A DNA stretch of 64,000 nt from Cognatiluteimonas telluris (GCF_011320095.1 NZ_JAANOY010000007.1:1-64000); one strand, 5' to 3'. Shown: positions 23,733 through 34,505, counted from the stretch's first letter. Translations and numbers: made by a program. The notes: a model not told the origin generated them from the sequence alone.

Positions 23733-24599
23733 ATGAAAAGGCTAGCCATCTACGGCCTTGTTGTCGCGGCAGCCGCATGTCTGCTCTTCGGCCTACAGCG
23801 CCTGCGAACGCCGGAATCGGAAATAGCAGTCGGGTCATCGGCCCCTTCTCTCGCGAAACCCAGCCAGCCCATACCGTCACGGCCTGTTCTAAACGGTAAA
23901 TCCAAAAGCAGGTTCGAGACAGCGCCCGACCTATATGCGCTGCTTCAACAACTAAATGACGAGGCGAGTGCCGGCAATGTTGACGCTGGTTGGCTCGCCA
24001 TGAAAATTCGCCTGTATTGCGGGGAGTTTGCCAAGGATCCGCCATCCTACATGGAAGCTACAAAAGGAATGATGGCGATAGTTCCGAAGCCGCGTGCACA
24101 GGTCTATCAACAGGCACGATCGCGGATTGCAAACAAGTGCAGTCGCTTCGAAAAAGATGACGCACTGAGCCGACATCAGGTCGACGAATTGACCGCGAAG
24201 CTAGCCGCGGCAGGTAGCGTCGCCGCACAAGCTTCAGAGCTCGCTTCCCATCCAGACAAGTTCAGCCCAGAACAGGCGAACGACCTCGTGAAAACCATAA
24301 AGCTTGGTGGCGACTCGGAATCGCTACTTGCTTTGGGCGATGCGGTCGTGACATCTGCGCCAGCACGCGAGGCTGCTTTTGGATCGCAAGCCACTGTGGA
24401 GGAAGCCCAAATCGCTCTGCAGCTTGTCGCGTGCTCCAGAGGACTGGACTGCAGTCCTAGCGGTGCACTTATGACGATGTACTGCGCGAATGGCGGGGTG
24501 TGTGGATCCTTTTTTAACTTCAGGGATCTGGTGCGACGGGGGTTGCTGACTGAGGCTGGAAGTCAGCAAGTAGATACATTGGCACAGACGTTTCATTAA
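23733..24599 (+). CDS. Hypothetical membrane-anchored or secreted protein
   Basis: 288 aa, not recognised. The N-terminus MKRLAIYGLVVAAAACLLFG is a signal anchor or signal peptide; the rest is helical and polar, with about seven cysteines. Four of these cluster near the C-terminus in the pattern CSRGLDC ... MYC ... GVCG and may form disulfides in the periplasm. AAGGGG is well placed before the ATG. Codon choice is clearly less GC-biased than in the neighbours (many AAA, TCA and ATA), which suggests transfer or relaxed selection. Confidence 0.7.
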   Translation: MKRLAIYGLVVAAAACLLFGLQRLRTPESEIAVGSSAPSLAKPSQPIPSRPVLNGKSKSRFETAPDLYALLQQLNDEASAGNVDAGWLAMKIRLYCGEFAKDPPSYMEATKGMMAIVPKPRAQVYQQARSRIANKCSRFEKDDALSRHQVDELTAKLAAAGSVAAQASELASHPDKFSPEQANDLVKTIKLGGDSESLLALGDAVVTSAPAREAAFGSQATVEEAQIALQLVACSRGLDCSPSGALMTMYCANGGVCGSFFNFRDLVRRGLLTEAGSQQVDTLAQTFH

Positions 24600-24643
24600 C
24601 CAAATGAGTGGTGGCAGTGACAAGGCGAAATAAATAAAAAACT

Positions 24644-24997
24644 TTGTTTGTAGTGCTTATTACCGTTGCGCTTATCGCTGTGGCAGCAGGTATAACGATC
24701 GATGCAAGAACTTTCCCTTACAACCAAGTCAACTCTGACCATGACATCAACGACGGCAGTGATTTTGACTCGCGCAATTCCGCTGGCACCGGGCTGGCTG
24801 GGGCATATCGGGCCGTTCATGGCGGTTTGCCGGTCGGAACCAAATTTACGGTGATCTATGGCGATGGGGGCGGCGAAACTGCAACGGTGGTCAGCACGAC
24901 AAGCACGCTGGGGGCTGTGCCCGATCCCAACAGTCAATTCGCTCCCTGTGATCTGGGCCCGTGCCCGGGGGTTGGGCCTGCGCTGAACCAGCACTAA
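24644..24997 (+). CDS. Hypothetical small exported protein
   Basis: 117 aa starting at a TTG (or the GTG at 24653) with a hydrophobic N-terminus (FVVLITVALIAVAAG) like a signal peptide. The remainder is Gly/Asp/Thr-rich with two late cysteines (APCDLGPCPG). There is no ribosome site at a sensible distance and an in-frame stop sits just upstream (24635), so the gene may have lost its 5' end. Not recognised. Base composition is low-GC, like the gene before it. Confidence 0.45.
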   Translation: MFVVLITVALIAVAAGITIDARTFPYNQVNSDHDINDGSDFDSRNSAGTGLAGAYRAVHGGLPVGTKFTVIYGDGGGETATVVSTTSTLGAVPDPNSQFAPCDLGPCPGVGPALNQH

Positions 24998-25015
24998 GTT
25001 TTACGTCGAATAAAA

Positions 25016-25047
25016 AAATGAGGCCAAGGTGCGCCTTGGCCTCATTT
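25016..25047. terminator. Strong bidirectional intrinsic terminator
   Basis: A 14-bp perfect stem (25016-25029 with 25034-25047) closes a 4-nt loop. On the minus strand it is followed by a run of seven T, the better side, so it probably ends the pilB-pilC-pilD-coaE transcript. On the plus strand it can end the 24644 gene. It marks the right edge of the low-GC patch. Confidence 0.85.
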
Positions 25048-25128
25048 ATCACCTCCCCGACCGCAATGTAATTCCTGCTGCGCTGTTTTGCTGTGCGCGC
25101 GCGCGGTGAACCGATTGTGCGCCAGCCA

Positions 25129-25311
25129 TTACCCGTGATAACCCATCATCACTCCGACGCCGCGCACCTTAACTGTCGTGGGAAAGCCGGTGGCCATGTA
25201 AACGTCGCGTGCGAGCTTCCAGGCAGCAGAGAGCGCCCGAGGCATATCTGCTTCCAACTGTCGAACCTGCTCGGGGCAATCGACCTTCCAGCCCCGGCAC
25301 GTGGGCGACAC
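25129..25311 (-). CDS. Possible 60-aa hypothetical protein
   Basis: A GTG-started frame 63 bp downstream of coaE and before the shared terminator. The sequence looks protein-like (DMPRALSAAWKLARDVYMA, then TTVKVRGVGVMMGYHG) and its codons resemble genuine genes here, but no family was recognised and the ribosome site (AGGACA, about 14 nt away) is poor. It may be a small last gene of the pil-coaE operon or the end of a decayed one. Confidence 0.3.
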   Translation of the reverse strand: MSPTCRGWKVDCPEQVRQLEADMPRALSAAWKLARDVYMATGFPTTVKVRGVGVMMGYHG

Positions 25312-25374
25312 GCTGATAATTGTCCTGTCCCTGAAGGCGCGTGCCCGCCTCCGGCGCGGCGTGGAAGCCCAGGC

Positions 25375-25998
25375 TTACCGGGAGGCATCCGCCAGGCAAC
25401 GGTATTGCGCATCCAGCGCCGCCACCTGCGGCGGGAGGCGGGCGACCGCATCGGTATTGACCAGGATGTCGTCCGCGATCGCCAGCCGCTGCCGGCGATC
25501 GGCCTGCGCGGCGAGCATGCCTTCGGCCAGCGCATCATCGATCGCATCGCGTTCGAGCAGGCGCGCCCGTTGCAGTTCGCGGGGGACGTCCACCACCAGG
25601 ATCCGGTCCAGCCACGGATAGGCCGCGCGGCCGCCGCCTTCGGCCAGGAGCGGGATGGCGACCAGCACATAAGCCCCGGACGCCTGCCGCACGCGCTCGT
25701 GCAGCAGCTCGCGGATGCGTGGGTGCAGGATCGACTGCAATCGCGATCGTGCGGCCGCATCGGCGAACACCTGCCGTCGCATCGCCGCCCGGTCCAGCCC
25801 GCCAGTCGGATCGAGCACCCCGGGTCCGAAGGCGTCCACGATGGCCGCCAGCCCCGTTGCGCCCGGTGCCACCGCATCGCGCGCGGCGACGTCGGCATCG
25901 ATCACCTCGACGCCCAGTGCAGCGAACAAACCGGCGACGGTGGACTTGCCGGAGGCGACACCGCCGGTCAATCCAACTGCATAGATGTCGTCGGCCAT
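25375..25998 (-). CDS. coaE: Dephospho-CoA kinase CoaE
   Basis: 207-aa P-loop kinase for the last step of coenzyme A synthesis. The motif GLTGGVASGKSTVA lies at the N-terminus, followed by VEVIDADVAARD and the HPRIRELL lid region. The ATG at 25998 gives MADDIYAVGLTGG; a longer frame to 26049 lacks conserved sequence. It follows pilD by 60 bp, the usual coaE-pilD linkage of gammaproteobacteria, and is likely cotranscribed with the pilus genes. Confidence 0.95.
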   Translation of the reverse strand: MADDIYAVGLTGGVASGKSTVAGLFAALGVEVIDADVAARDAVAPGATGLAAIVDAFGPGVLDPTGGLDRAAMRRQVFADAAARSRLQSILHPRIRELLHERVRQASGAYVLVAIPLLAEGGGRAAYPWLDRILVVDVPRELQRARLLERDAIDDALAEGMLAAQADRRQRLAIADDILVNTDAVARLPPQVAALDAQYRCLADASR

Positions 25999-26058
25999 GG
26001 GGCGATTATGCGTTCCCGGCGGCGAGGCCGGATCGGGCAAGCCACGCATCGACCGCGG

Positions 26059-26922
26059 TCAGCGCAGCCCGGCCAGGTGCAGGTAGGCGCCCGTGAGCTG
26101 CGCGCCCCAGAAGAAGACGATCCACCCGGCGACCGCAAGATAGGGACCGAACGGGATCGGCGTTGCCCGGTCCTGTCCCTTCGCCGCCAGCCAGACCGAA
26201 CCGACGATGGCGCCCACGACCGACGACAGCAGGATCGTCGGCAGGATCCCCTGCAGGCCCACCCACGCGCCGAGCGCGGCGAGCAACTTGAAGTCGCCGT
26301 GGCCCATGCCTTCCTTGCCGGTGAGCTGCTTGAACAGCCACCAGACCGACCACAGCGACAGGTAGCCGACGATCACACCGACCACCGCGCGCTTGGAGGG
26401 CAGGTACAGCCCGTCGATGCTTGCGATCAACCCGAGCCAGAGCAGCGGTAGCGTCAGCTGGTCGGGGAGCAGTTGCGTCTTCAGGTCGATCCCGGCCAGT
26501 GCCACCAGGAAGCAGCTGAACAGGATGGCGCCGAAGCCCTGCCAGCCGAAGCCGAAGCGCCAGACGCAGGCAACGAACACCAGCGAGGTCAGCAGTTCGA
26601 CCAGCGGGTACTGGATCGAGATCGGTGCATGGCAGCTGCGGCAACGCCCGCGCAGGGCCGCCCAGCTCAGGACCGGGATGTTCTCGAACCACGACAACTG
26701 GTGCTTGCAATGCGGGCAGTGCGAACGCTCCACCACGATGCCCGGTGGCGGCGGATCGTAGAGTTCGGGCTCGCCCAGCATCTCGCGGCTGTCGCGCTTC
26801 CACTCCCATTCAAGCCGGCGCGGGAGCCGCAGGATCACCACGTTGAGGAAGCTGCCGATCAGGAGTCCGAATCCGGCCGCGACCGGGTAACCGAGGCCGG
26901 GATTCTGGTCCAGGAATGACAT
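26059..26922 (-). CDS. pilD: Type IV prepilin peptidase/N-methyltransferase PilD
   Basis: 287-aa polytopic membrane aspartyl protease that cleaves prepilins (including the PilA at 45 kb) before Phe and methylates the new N-terminus. Two CxxC pairs (CPHC, CRSC) in the first cytoplasmic loop are the zinc site. The catalytic aspartates lie in AGIDLKTQLLPD and GMGHGDFKLL. About eight membrane helices are visible. Third gene of the pilB-pilC-pilD-coaE operon. Confidence 0.97.
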   Translation of the reverse strand: MSFLDQNPGLGYPVAAGFGLLIGSFLNVVILRLPRRLEWEWKRDSREMLGEPELYDPPPPGIVVERSHCPHCKHQLSWFENIPVLSWAALRGRCRSCHAPISIQYPLVELLTSLVFVACVWRFGFGWQGFGAILFSCFLVALAGIDLKTQLLPDQLTLPLLWLGLIASIDGLYLPSKRAVVGVIVGYLSLWSVWWLFKQLTGKEGMGHGDFKLLAALGAWVGLQGILPTILLSSVVGAIVGSVWLAAKGQDRATPIPFGPYLAVAGWIVFFWGAQLTGAYLHLAGLR

Positions 26923-27089
26923 TCAAACTCCTTGTCGAACGGCCTGCCGGAGCGACCAGCAACCGTGGATCAGTGGATCGGATCCGCCCCGGATCTCATG
27001 CATGCACCCTGCATTGGCCGGCGCATCGGCAAGGGGCATTGCCCGCTGCCGATGGCCGCGCAGGACACCAGCCTGCGCGCGAATGCGCG
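26923..27089. other. pilC-pilD spacer
   Basis: A 167-bp gap within the minus-strand pilus operon. No terminator, promoter or open frame of note was seen. Confidence 0.4.
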
Positions 27090-28340
27090 TCAGACCACCG
27101 CGGCAAGCTTGAAGATCGGCAGGTACATCGCGACCACCATGCTGCCGACGACCACGCCCAGGATGATGACGATCAGGGGCTCGAGCAGGCTGGCCAGCGC
27201 GTCGACCGCGTTGTTCACCTCTTCCTCGTAGAAGTCGGCCACCTTGAACAGCATCGTGTCCAGGGCGCCAGCCTCTTCGCCGATCGCCGTCATCTGCACC
27301 ACCATGTGCGGGAACAGGTTGACCTGCTTCATCGCGACGTTGACCTGGTAGCCGACCGCGACGTCGTCGCGGATGCGCTTGACCGCCTGCTCGTAGACCG
27401 TGTTGCCGGTGGCGCCGGCGACCGAGTCCAGCGCCTCGACCAGCGGCACGCCGGCCTTGAACGTCACCGCGAGCGTGCGCGCGAAGCGCGCAACGGAGGC
27501 GTCGTGCAGCACCTTCCCGATCACCGGGACCTTGAGCATCATCCGGTCCAGGAAGTGGGAGAACGCGAGCGAGCGCTTCTTGGCAGCCACGAAGGCGACG
27601 CCGGCGCCGACGACCCACAGCAGGATCAGCCACCACCAGCCCACCATGAACCGGCTCAGGTTGATGACGATCTGGGTGAACGCGGGCAGTTCGGCGCCGA
27701 AATTCTTGAACACTTCCTCGAACTGCGGTACCACGAACACCAGCAGGATCGAGCTCACCAGCAAGGCCGCGGCAACCACCATGGCCGGATAGAACAGGGC
27801 CTTCTTGATCTTGCCCTTCAGGCTTTCGGTGTTCTCCTTGTAGGTGGCGATCGTCTCCAGGACGGTATCCAGCACGCCCGCGGATTCACCGGCCTTGACC
27901 AGGTTGCGATAGAGCTCGTCGAACTGGACCGGGTGCTTGCCCAGGGCCTCGGAGAAGGACGAACCGCTTTCGATGTCGGTCTTCAGGGCCCCGACCATGG
28001 TGGCCATCTTGGGGTTCTTGTGGCCGCTGGAAATGATCTCCAGTGCTCCGACGATCGGCACGCCGGAGCGCAGCATCGTGGCGATCTGGCGGCTGAAAAC
28101 CGCAATGTCCTTGCCTTTGATGCGGCTGCCGCTGGAGCCGAAGAGCGGCTTCTTCTTGAGCTTGACGGCGCTGGGAGTGATCCCCTGCCGGCGCAGTTCG
28201 GCCCGGACGAAGCTCTCGGTCTTGGCCGGCTGCTCGCCCTTCATCTTGACGCCGCGCTTGTCCTTGCCTTCCCACTGGAAGATCTGCAGCTCGTCGCCGC
28301 GGCGGGCAGTCTGCTTGGCGACGGTACGGGTCACGGCCAT
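27090..28340 (-). CDS. pilC: Type IV pilus inner-membrane platform protein PilC
   Basis: 416-aa platform protein on which PilB and PilT act. Two T2SS-F domains (about residues 70-200 and 275-400) each start with a FSRQIATMLRSGVPI-like helix (FARTLAVTFKAGVPL in the second), and three membrane helices are visible. Its ATG lies 5 bp after the pilB stop, so the pair should be cotranslated. Length is standard. Confidence 0.97.
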   Translation of the reverse strand: MAVTRTVAKQTARRGDELQIFQWEGKDKRGVKMKGEQPAKTESFVRAELRRQGITPSAVKLKKKPLFGSSGSRIKGKDIAVFSRQIATMLRSGVPIVGALEIISSGHKNPKMATMVGALKTDIESGSSFSEALGKHPVQFDELYRNLVKAGESAGVLDTVLETIATYKENTESLKGKIKKALFYPAMVVAAALLVSSILLVFVVPQFEEVFKNFGAELPAFTQIVINLSRFMVGWWWLILLWVVGAGVAFVAAKKRSLAFSHFLDRMMLKVPVIGKVLHDASVARFARTLAVTFKAGVPLVEALDSVAGATGNTVYEQAVKRIRDDVAVGYQVNVAMKQVNLFPHMVVQMTAIGEEAGALDTMLFKVADFYEEEVNNAVDALASLLEPLIVIILGVVVGSMVVAMYLPIFKLAAVV

Positions 28341-28344
28341 GGGC

Positions 28345-30063
<1,719 letters not shown>

Positions 30064-30091
30064 GTTCACCCTCTCGGTATTCCCCAGCCGG

Positions 30092-30119
30092 ACTTTACCC
30101 CAAACCCCTGTCGCGTCCA
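30092..30119 (-). promoter_or_regulatory. Candidate pilB operon promoter
   Basis: On the minus strand TGGACG (30119-30114) and TAAAGT (30097-30092) are 16 bp apart, each 4/6 to the sigma-70 consensus, and lie about 30 nt before the pilB start. The rest of the 155-bp divergent spacer (30064-30218) must also hold the promoter of the sugar cluster, which could not be assigned. Confidence 0.4.
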
Positions 30120-30218
30120 GCGGCGGCTGCCTGTTTCCGGGCACGCGTCGCGTTGTTCAAACCGACCTGACGCGTGCATCCCCGTTCACGTTACCCTTGC
30201 CCCCGAATGGAGCGACCC

Positions 30219-31073
30219 ATGCGCATCTCGGTGATCCTGCCGGCCAAGAACGAAGGCGCGGGCCTGCAGCGGACGCTGCCGGACCTGCGCAGCCGGTTCC
30301 CCGACGCCGAAGTGATCGTCGTCGACGACGGATCGACCGACGACACCCCGCGGGTGGCCGCCAGCCATGGCGCCCGGGTCCTGTCCTGCCCGTATTCGAT
30401 GGGCAACGGCGCGGCGGTCAAGCGCGGCGCGCGCGCCGCCAGTGGAGACGTCCTGGTGTTCATGGATGCCGACGGCCAGCATTCGGCCGAACACGTCCAA
30501 TGGCTGCTGGACAAGCTGGGCGAGGGCTTCGACATGGCGGTCGGCGCCCGCAATGCCGCCGGCCAGGCGAGCCTGGGGCGTGGCGCGGCCAATGCCTTCT
30601 ATAACCAGCTCGCCAGCTGGATGACCGGGCATCGCGTCGCCGACCTCACGTCCGGCTTCCGCGCCGTGCGCCGGGAGCGGTTCTGCGAATTCCTGCACCT
30701 GCTGCCCAATGGCTTCAGCTATCCCACGACCAGCACCATGGCGTTCTTCCGCAGCGCCTATCCGGTCGCCTACGTCTCGATCCCGGTGGCCAGGCGCGTG
30801 GGCACCACGAGCCACATCCGACCCTTGCGCGATGGGCTCCGGTTCCTGCTGATCATCTTCAAGATCGCGACGTTGTATTCGCCGCTGAAGCTGTTCGCGC
30901 CGGTCGGCGCCGGCTTCTTCCTGCTCGGTGCGGGTTACTACGCGTGGACGTTCGCCACCGAACACAGGTTCACCAACATGAGCGCGCTGCTGCTGAGCGG
31001 GGCGGTGGTGGTGTTCCTGATCGGGCTGGTGTCCGAGCAGATCACGGCCCTGACGTATCGGCGCATGGATTGA
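30219..31073 (+). CDS. GT2 glycosyltransferase with C-terminal membrane helices
   Basis: 284-aa DPM1/GtrB-like family 2 glycosyltransferase, likely loading a sugar on a polyprenyl phosphate at the inner membrane. The N-terminal GT-A fold shows SVILPAKNEG, VDDGSTDDTP and the metal-binding MDADGQHSAE (DxD). Two helices lie at about residues 220-280. The ATG at 30219 is chosen because GGAG lies 8 nt upstream; an earlier ATG at 30207 is possible. First of seven closely spaced plus-strand genes; its stop abuts the next start directly. Confidence 0.88.
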   Translation: MRISVILPAKNEGAGLQRTLPDLRSRFPDAEVIVVDDGSTDDTPRVAASHGARVLSCPYSMGNGAAVKRGARAASGDVLVFMDADGQHSAEHVQWLLDKLGEGFDMAVGARNAAGQASLGRGAANAFYNQLASWMTGHRVADLTSGFRAVRRERFCEFLHLLPNGFSYPTTSTMAFFRSAYPVAYVSIPVARRVGTTSHIRPLRDGLRFLLIIFKIATLYSPLKLFAPVGAGFFLLGAGYYAWTFATEHRFTNMSALLLSGAVVVFLIGLVSEQITALTYRRMD

Positions 31074-32252
31074 ATGCGAATGAAGCTGATCCGATCTACA
31101 ACGGACCTGGCCATCAACGGAGCACCGCCTGCCTTCGAAGAGCCATTGCATGTCGGTCGCCCGATCGTCGGCGATCGCGCGGCGTTCCTGGATCAGGTGG
31201 GGCGGATTCTCGACAACCAGTGGTTGACCAACAACGGCCAGTTTGTGCAGGAGTTCGAACGGAGGATCGCGGAGTACCTGGGCGTCCGGCATTGCGTCGC
31301 AATGTGCAACGGGACGATCGCGCTGGAAATCGCAATCCGTGCCCTGGGGTTGACCGGCGAAGTGATCGTGCCGTCCTGGACCTTCATTGCAACGGCGCAT
31401 GCACTGTACTGGCAGGGCATCACGCCCGTATTCGCCGATATCGACCCGGCGACGCACAACCTGGACCCGGATTCGGTGCGTCGGATGATCACGCCGCGAA
31501 CGACAGGCATCATCGGTGTGCACCTGTGGGGCCGGGCGGCCCCCGTGGAGAGGCTGCAGGCCGTCGCCGATGAGCACGGTCTGAAACTGTTGTTCGACGC
31601 GGCGCATGCGTTCGGCAGTACGTACCGGGGGGGGCGCATCGGCAGCTTTGGCGCCTGCGAAGTCCTCAGCTTCCATGCGACCAAGGCGTTCAACACCATG
31701 GAAGGTGGTGCTGTCGTCACCAACGACGACGAGCTGGCGGAGACCGCGCGCTTGATGCGCAACTTCGGATTCAAGGCATACGACTACGTCATCCATCCCG
31801 GGACCAACGGGAAGATGATCGAGGTCTGTGCGGCAATGGGGCTGGCGAACCTGGATCGGTTCGAGGAGACCGTCGCAATGAACCGGCGCAACCACGACAC
31901 CTACAGGCGGTCACTCGCCGGCGTGTCGGGCATTTCCCTGTTGGACTACGACCCCACCGACCACAACAGTCATCATTACGTTGTCGTGGAGGTAGGCAGC
32001 GGTTCGGCGTTGCGCGACCGTATCCTCGCCGCGCTGCATGCAGAGAATGTCCTGGCGCGGAAGTATTTCTGGCCCGGGTGCCACCGGATGCAGCCCTATC
32101 GCGACCTGTTCCCGCACGCCGGGATGATGCTGGGTCACACAGAGAAGGTCGCTGAGCAGGTCCTTGTCCTGCCGAACGGCAACCTGCCTACGGAGGCCAT
32201 CGAGACGATTTCCGACGTGGTCAGGCAGATGGCCACCTGCGCATGGTCCTGA
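31074..32252 (+). CDS. DegT/DnrJ/EryC1/StrS sugar aminotransferase
   Basis: 392-aa PLP enzyme that transaminates keto-sugar nucleotides. Family landmarks are NGTIALEIAIRALG, PSWTFIATAHAL, LFDAAHAFGS (cofactor-binding Asp) and SFHATKAFNTMEGG, where Lys forms the PLP aldimine. The WLTNNGQFVQEFE start resembles dTDP-4-keto-6-deoxyhexose aminotransferases of the VioA type, but the substrate cannot be set from sequence alone. It begins at the base after the GT2 stop. Next to a Gfo/Idh oxidoreductase, it implies synthesis of an amino sugar. Confidence 0.9.
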   Translation: MRMKLIRSTTDLAINGAPPAFEEPLHVGRPIVGDRAAFLDQVGRILDNQWLTNNGQFVQEFERRIAEYLGVRHCVAMCNGTIALEIAIRALGLTGEVIVPSWTFIATAHALYWQGITPVFADIDPATHNLDPDSVRRMITPRTTGIIGVHLWGRAAPVERLQAVADEHGLKLLFDAAHAFGSTYRGGRIGSFGACEVLSFHATKAFNTMEGGAVVTNDDELAETARLMRNFGFKAYDYVIHPGTNGKMIEVCAAMGLANLDRFEETVAMNRRNHDTYRRSLAGVSGISLLDYDPTDHNSHHYVVVEVGSGSALRDRILAALHAENVLARKYFWPGCHRMQPYRDLFPHAGMMLGHTEKVAEQVLVLPNGNLPTEAIETISDVVRQMATCAWS

Positions 32253-32279
32253 CCGAAAGCGACTTGCCCTGATCAGCAA

Positions 32280-33326
32280 ATGAAGACTCTGCGCATCGTG
32301 GTGGTCGGTCCCGGGCTGATCGGCAAACAGCATATTCGCCTCATCGGGGCCCGGCCGGATTGCGCGTTGTTGGCGATCGTCGCCCCTGATCACGAGGCCA
32401 ATCACTCGGTTGCGCGCGACCATGGCGTGCCGCTGTTCACCGACATGGACGAATGCGGGACGCTCGGCCACATCGATGGTGTGATCGTTTCCTCGCCCAA
32501 CCAGTTCCACGCGCAACAGGCGACGTGGTGCATCGAAGCTGGCGTCCCCGTGCTGGTCGAGAAGCCCATCACCGCATCGGTGGACGAGGGCGAGGCGTTG
32601 GTTGCCCTCGCGGAGCGCCACCGGGCCAAGGTGCTGGTGGGCCATCATCGCGCGCATAGTCCCCTGCTTGCACGCGCACGCGACGTCATCGCCAGTGGCC
32701 GGTTGGGTCGACTGGTTTCGGTGATGGGGAGCGCACAGTTCCACAAGCCATCGGCCTATTTCGCAGCGGGACCATGGCGTACCCAGCCTGGCGGTGGCCC
32801 GATCCTGATCAACCTCATCCATGAAATCGGAAACCTGCGCAGCCTGTGTGGAGAGATCACCGCGGTGCAGGCGTTCTCGTCGTCGGCCCTGCGCGGACAC
32901 GCCGTCGAGGATACGGTCGCCATCAACTTGCGGTTCGCCAACGGCGTGCTGGGCAATTTCATGCTGTCGGATACCGCGGCGTGCGCCAGGAGCTGGGAAC
33001 AGACGTCCCGCGAGAATCCCGTGTATCCGACCTATCCCGACGAAGACTGTTACGTCGTCGCAGGCACGCAGGGTTATCTGTCGGTCCCGACCTTCCGGCT
33101 GAAATACCATCCCGAAGGCATCGAGCCGTCCTGGTGGGAGCCGTTCGTCGAAGAGACCTTGGACGTGAACCGGCAGGATCCGCTAGCCTGCCAACTCGAA
33201 CACTTTGTGCAGGTCATGCGCGGCATCGCCGAACCATTGGTGTCGGAATCGGACGGCTTGCGCAACCTCAAGATCACGGAGGCCATCGCGCGGTCCGCCG
33301 ACGAGGGCCGGATCATCGAGACCTGA
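32280..33326 (+). CDS. Gfo/Idh/MocA family oxidoreductase
   Basis: 348-aa NAD(P)-dependent sugar oxidoreductase. The Rossmann start IVVVGPGLIGKQHIR, the EKPITASVDEG motif with the nucleotide-contacting Lys, and the C-terminal alpha/beta domain (GGGPILINLIHEIGNLR, holding the usual catalytic His) are clear. In sugar clusters such enzymes oxidise a ring carbon before transamination, as in WlbA/WbpB systems, which suits the DegT gene just upstream; this pairing is inferred. It is 27 bp after that gene and 9 bp before the ATP-grasp gene. Confidence 0.9.
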   Translation: MKTLRIVVVGPGLIGKQHIRLIGARPDCALLAIVAPDHEANHSVARDHGVPLFTDMDECGTLGHIDGVIVSSPNQFHAQQATWCIEAGVPVLVEKPITASVDEGEALVALAERHRAKVLVGHHRAHSPLLARARDVIASGRLGRLVSVMGSAQFHKPSAYFAAGPWRTQPGGGPILINLIHEIGNLRSLCGEITAVQAFSSSALRGHAVEDTVAINLRFANGVLGNFMLSDTAACARSWEQTSRENPVYPTYPDEDCYVVAGTQGYLSVPTFRLKYHPEGIEPSWWEPFVEETLDVNRQDPLACQLEHFVQVMRGIAEPLVSESDGLRNLKITEAIARSADEGRIIET

Positions 33327-33335
33327 GGGCTGACG

Positions 33336-34505
33336 ATGGCGAAAGTACTGCTGGTGGACACGAATTTTTCATCGGCGCCGATCTACCGCGTGCTGGTGGC
33401 CGATGGGCATGAAGTGCATGTCGTCGGTGGCAATCCATTGGATTGCCTAGCCAAGTCTGCAGCCCGCTACTGGCAACTGGACTATTCCGACACGGGAGCG
33501 TTGTCCACGCTCGTGGACGAGGAGGCCTTTGAGTTTCTCGTACCGGGTTGCACGGATCGCTCCTATGCATCGTGCATGGAAGCCGGGCGGGGGCGATTCC
33601 CAGGATTCGACGACGCCGACGCCGCGTCGTTCATCAGCCACAAGGCGCGCTTCAGGAGCCTGGCTGCCGAGCTGGGTTTGCCGGTGCCAATGACGCATGC
33701 CGCAGAGGCAATCGCGCATTCGCAACCGGTCATCGTCAAACCTGTAGATGCGTTCAGCGGTAAAGGCATCACGGTCTTGCGCGATGCCAACATGTCGTCC
33801 GTCGCGGCGGCGATCGAGCATGCGAGAGCGGTTTCCGCCAGCGGGGAATGCCTGGTGGAAGACTATGTGGAAGGGCAACTCTACAGCCACTCCGCCTTCC
33901 TTGCCGGGCAGCGCGTGGTGCACGATTTCCTGGTGCAGGAGGATGGAACGGCCAACCAGTTCGTGGTCGACACTAGCCGTGTGCTGGACAGCGCGCGGTT
34001 TCAGCCGCTGCTGGAAGATCTCCGAAGGTGGATCGAAACACTGGCGCGACACCTGCAACTGGTGGATGGGTTGTTGCATACGCAATTCATCCACGATGGG
34101 CGACAGACCTGGCTGATTGAGTTGACGAGGAGGTGCCCCGGAGATCTTTACAGCCAGCTCATCGAGCTTTCCACTGGGTGTCCGTACGCCCGGTGCTTCG
34201 CATTGCCGTTCCTGGCACAGGTGCCCGAGCCGCGCGCCGAACGCGGCCTGCGCCCGATCATGCGGCATACGATCACGGTCAAGCAGGAACAAGGCCTCGA
34301 CCACGTGCATTTCCTGCGTAATTTGAACATCGAGCGCTACGTTCCCTTGAGTCTGGTTGGCGACCCCTTGCTGCCCAGTCCGCTAAGCCGTGTTGGCATC
34401 CTCTTTTGCAGCGAACGGGACCAGCGGGCTCTGGACGATCTGTATCGCGTTACCCTGCGTCGAGGTCTGGTTGCCGTCTCGGATGGAACGCGCTCGCACG
34501 ATTGA
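33336..34505 (+). CDS. ATP-grasp ligase of unknown substrate
   Basis: 389-aa ATP-grasp protein of the carbamoyl-phosphate-synthetase-like group. The glycine-rich ATP loop VKPVDAFSGKGITVL, the VEDYVEGQLYSHS segment and the metal-binding ELTRRCPGDLY region are visible. Such enzymes join a carboxylate to an amine through an acyl phosphate. Given the amino-sugar genes beside it, one idea is acylation of a sugar amino group with an amino acid or hydroxy acid. That is inference; no substrate can be named. GC content is lower than in the housekeeping genes. Confidence 0.85.
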   Translation: MAKVLLVDTNFSSAPIYRVLVADGHEVHVVGGNPLDCLAKSAARYWQLDYSDTGALSTLVDEEAFEFLVPGCTDRSYASCMEAGRGRFPGFDDADAASFISHKARFRSLAAELGLPVPMTHAAEAIAHSQPVIVKPVDAFSGKGITVLRDANMSSVAAAIEHARAVSASGECLVEDYVEGQLYSHSAFLAGQRVVHDFLVQEDGTANQFVVDTSRVLDSARFQPLLEDLRRWIETLARHLQLVDGLLHTQFIHDGRQTWLIELTRRCPGDLYSQLIELSTGCPYARCFALPFLAQVPEPRAERGLRPIMRHTITVKQEQGLDHVHFLRNLNIERYVPLSLVGDPLLPSPLSRVGILFCSERDQRALDDLYRVTLRRGLVAVSDGTRSHD

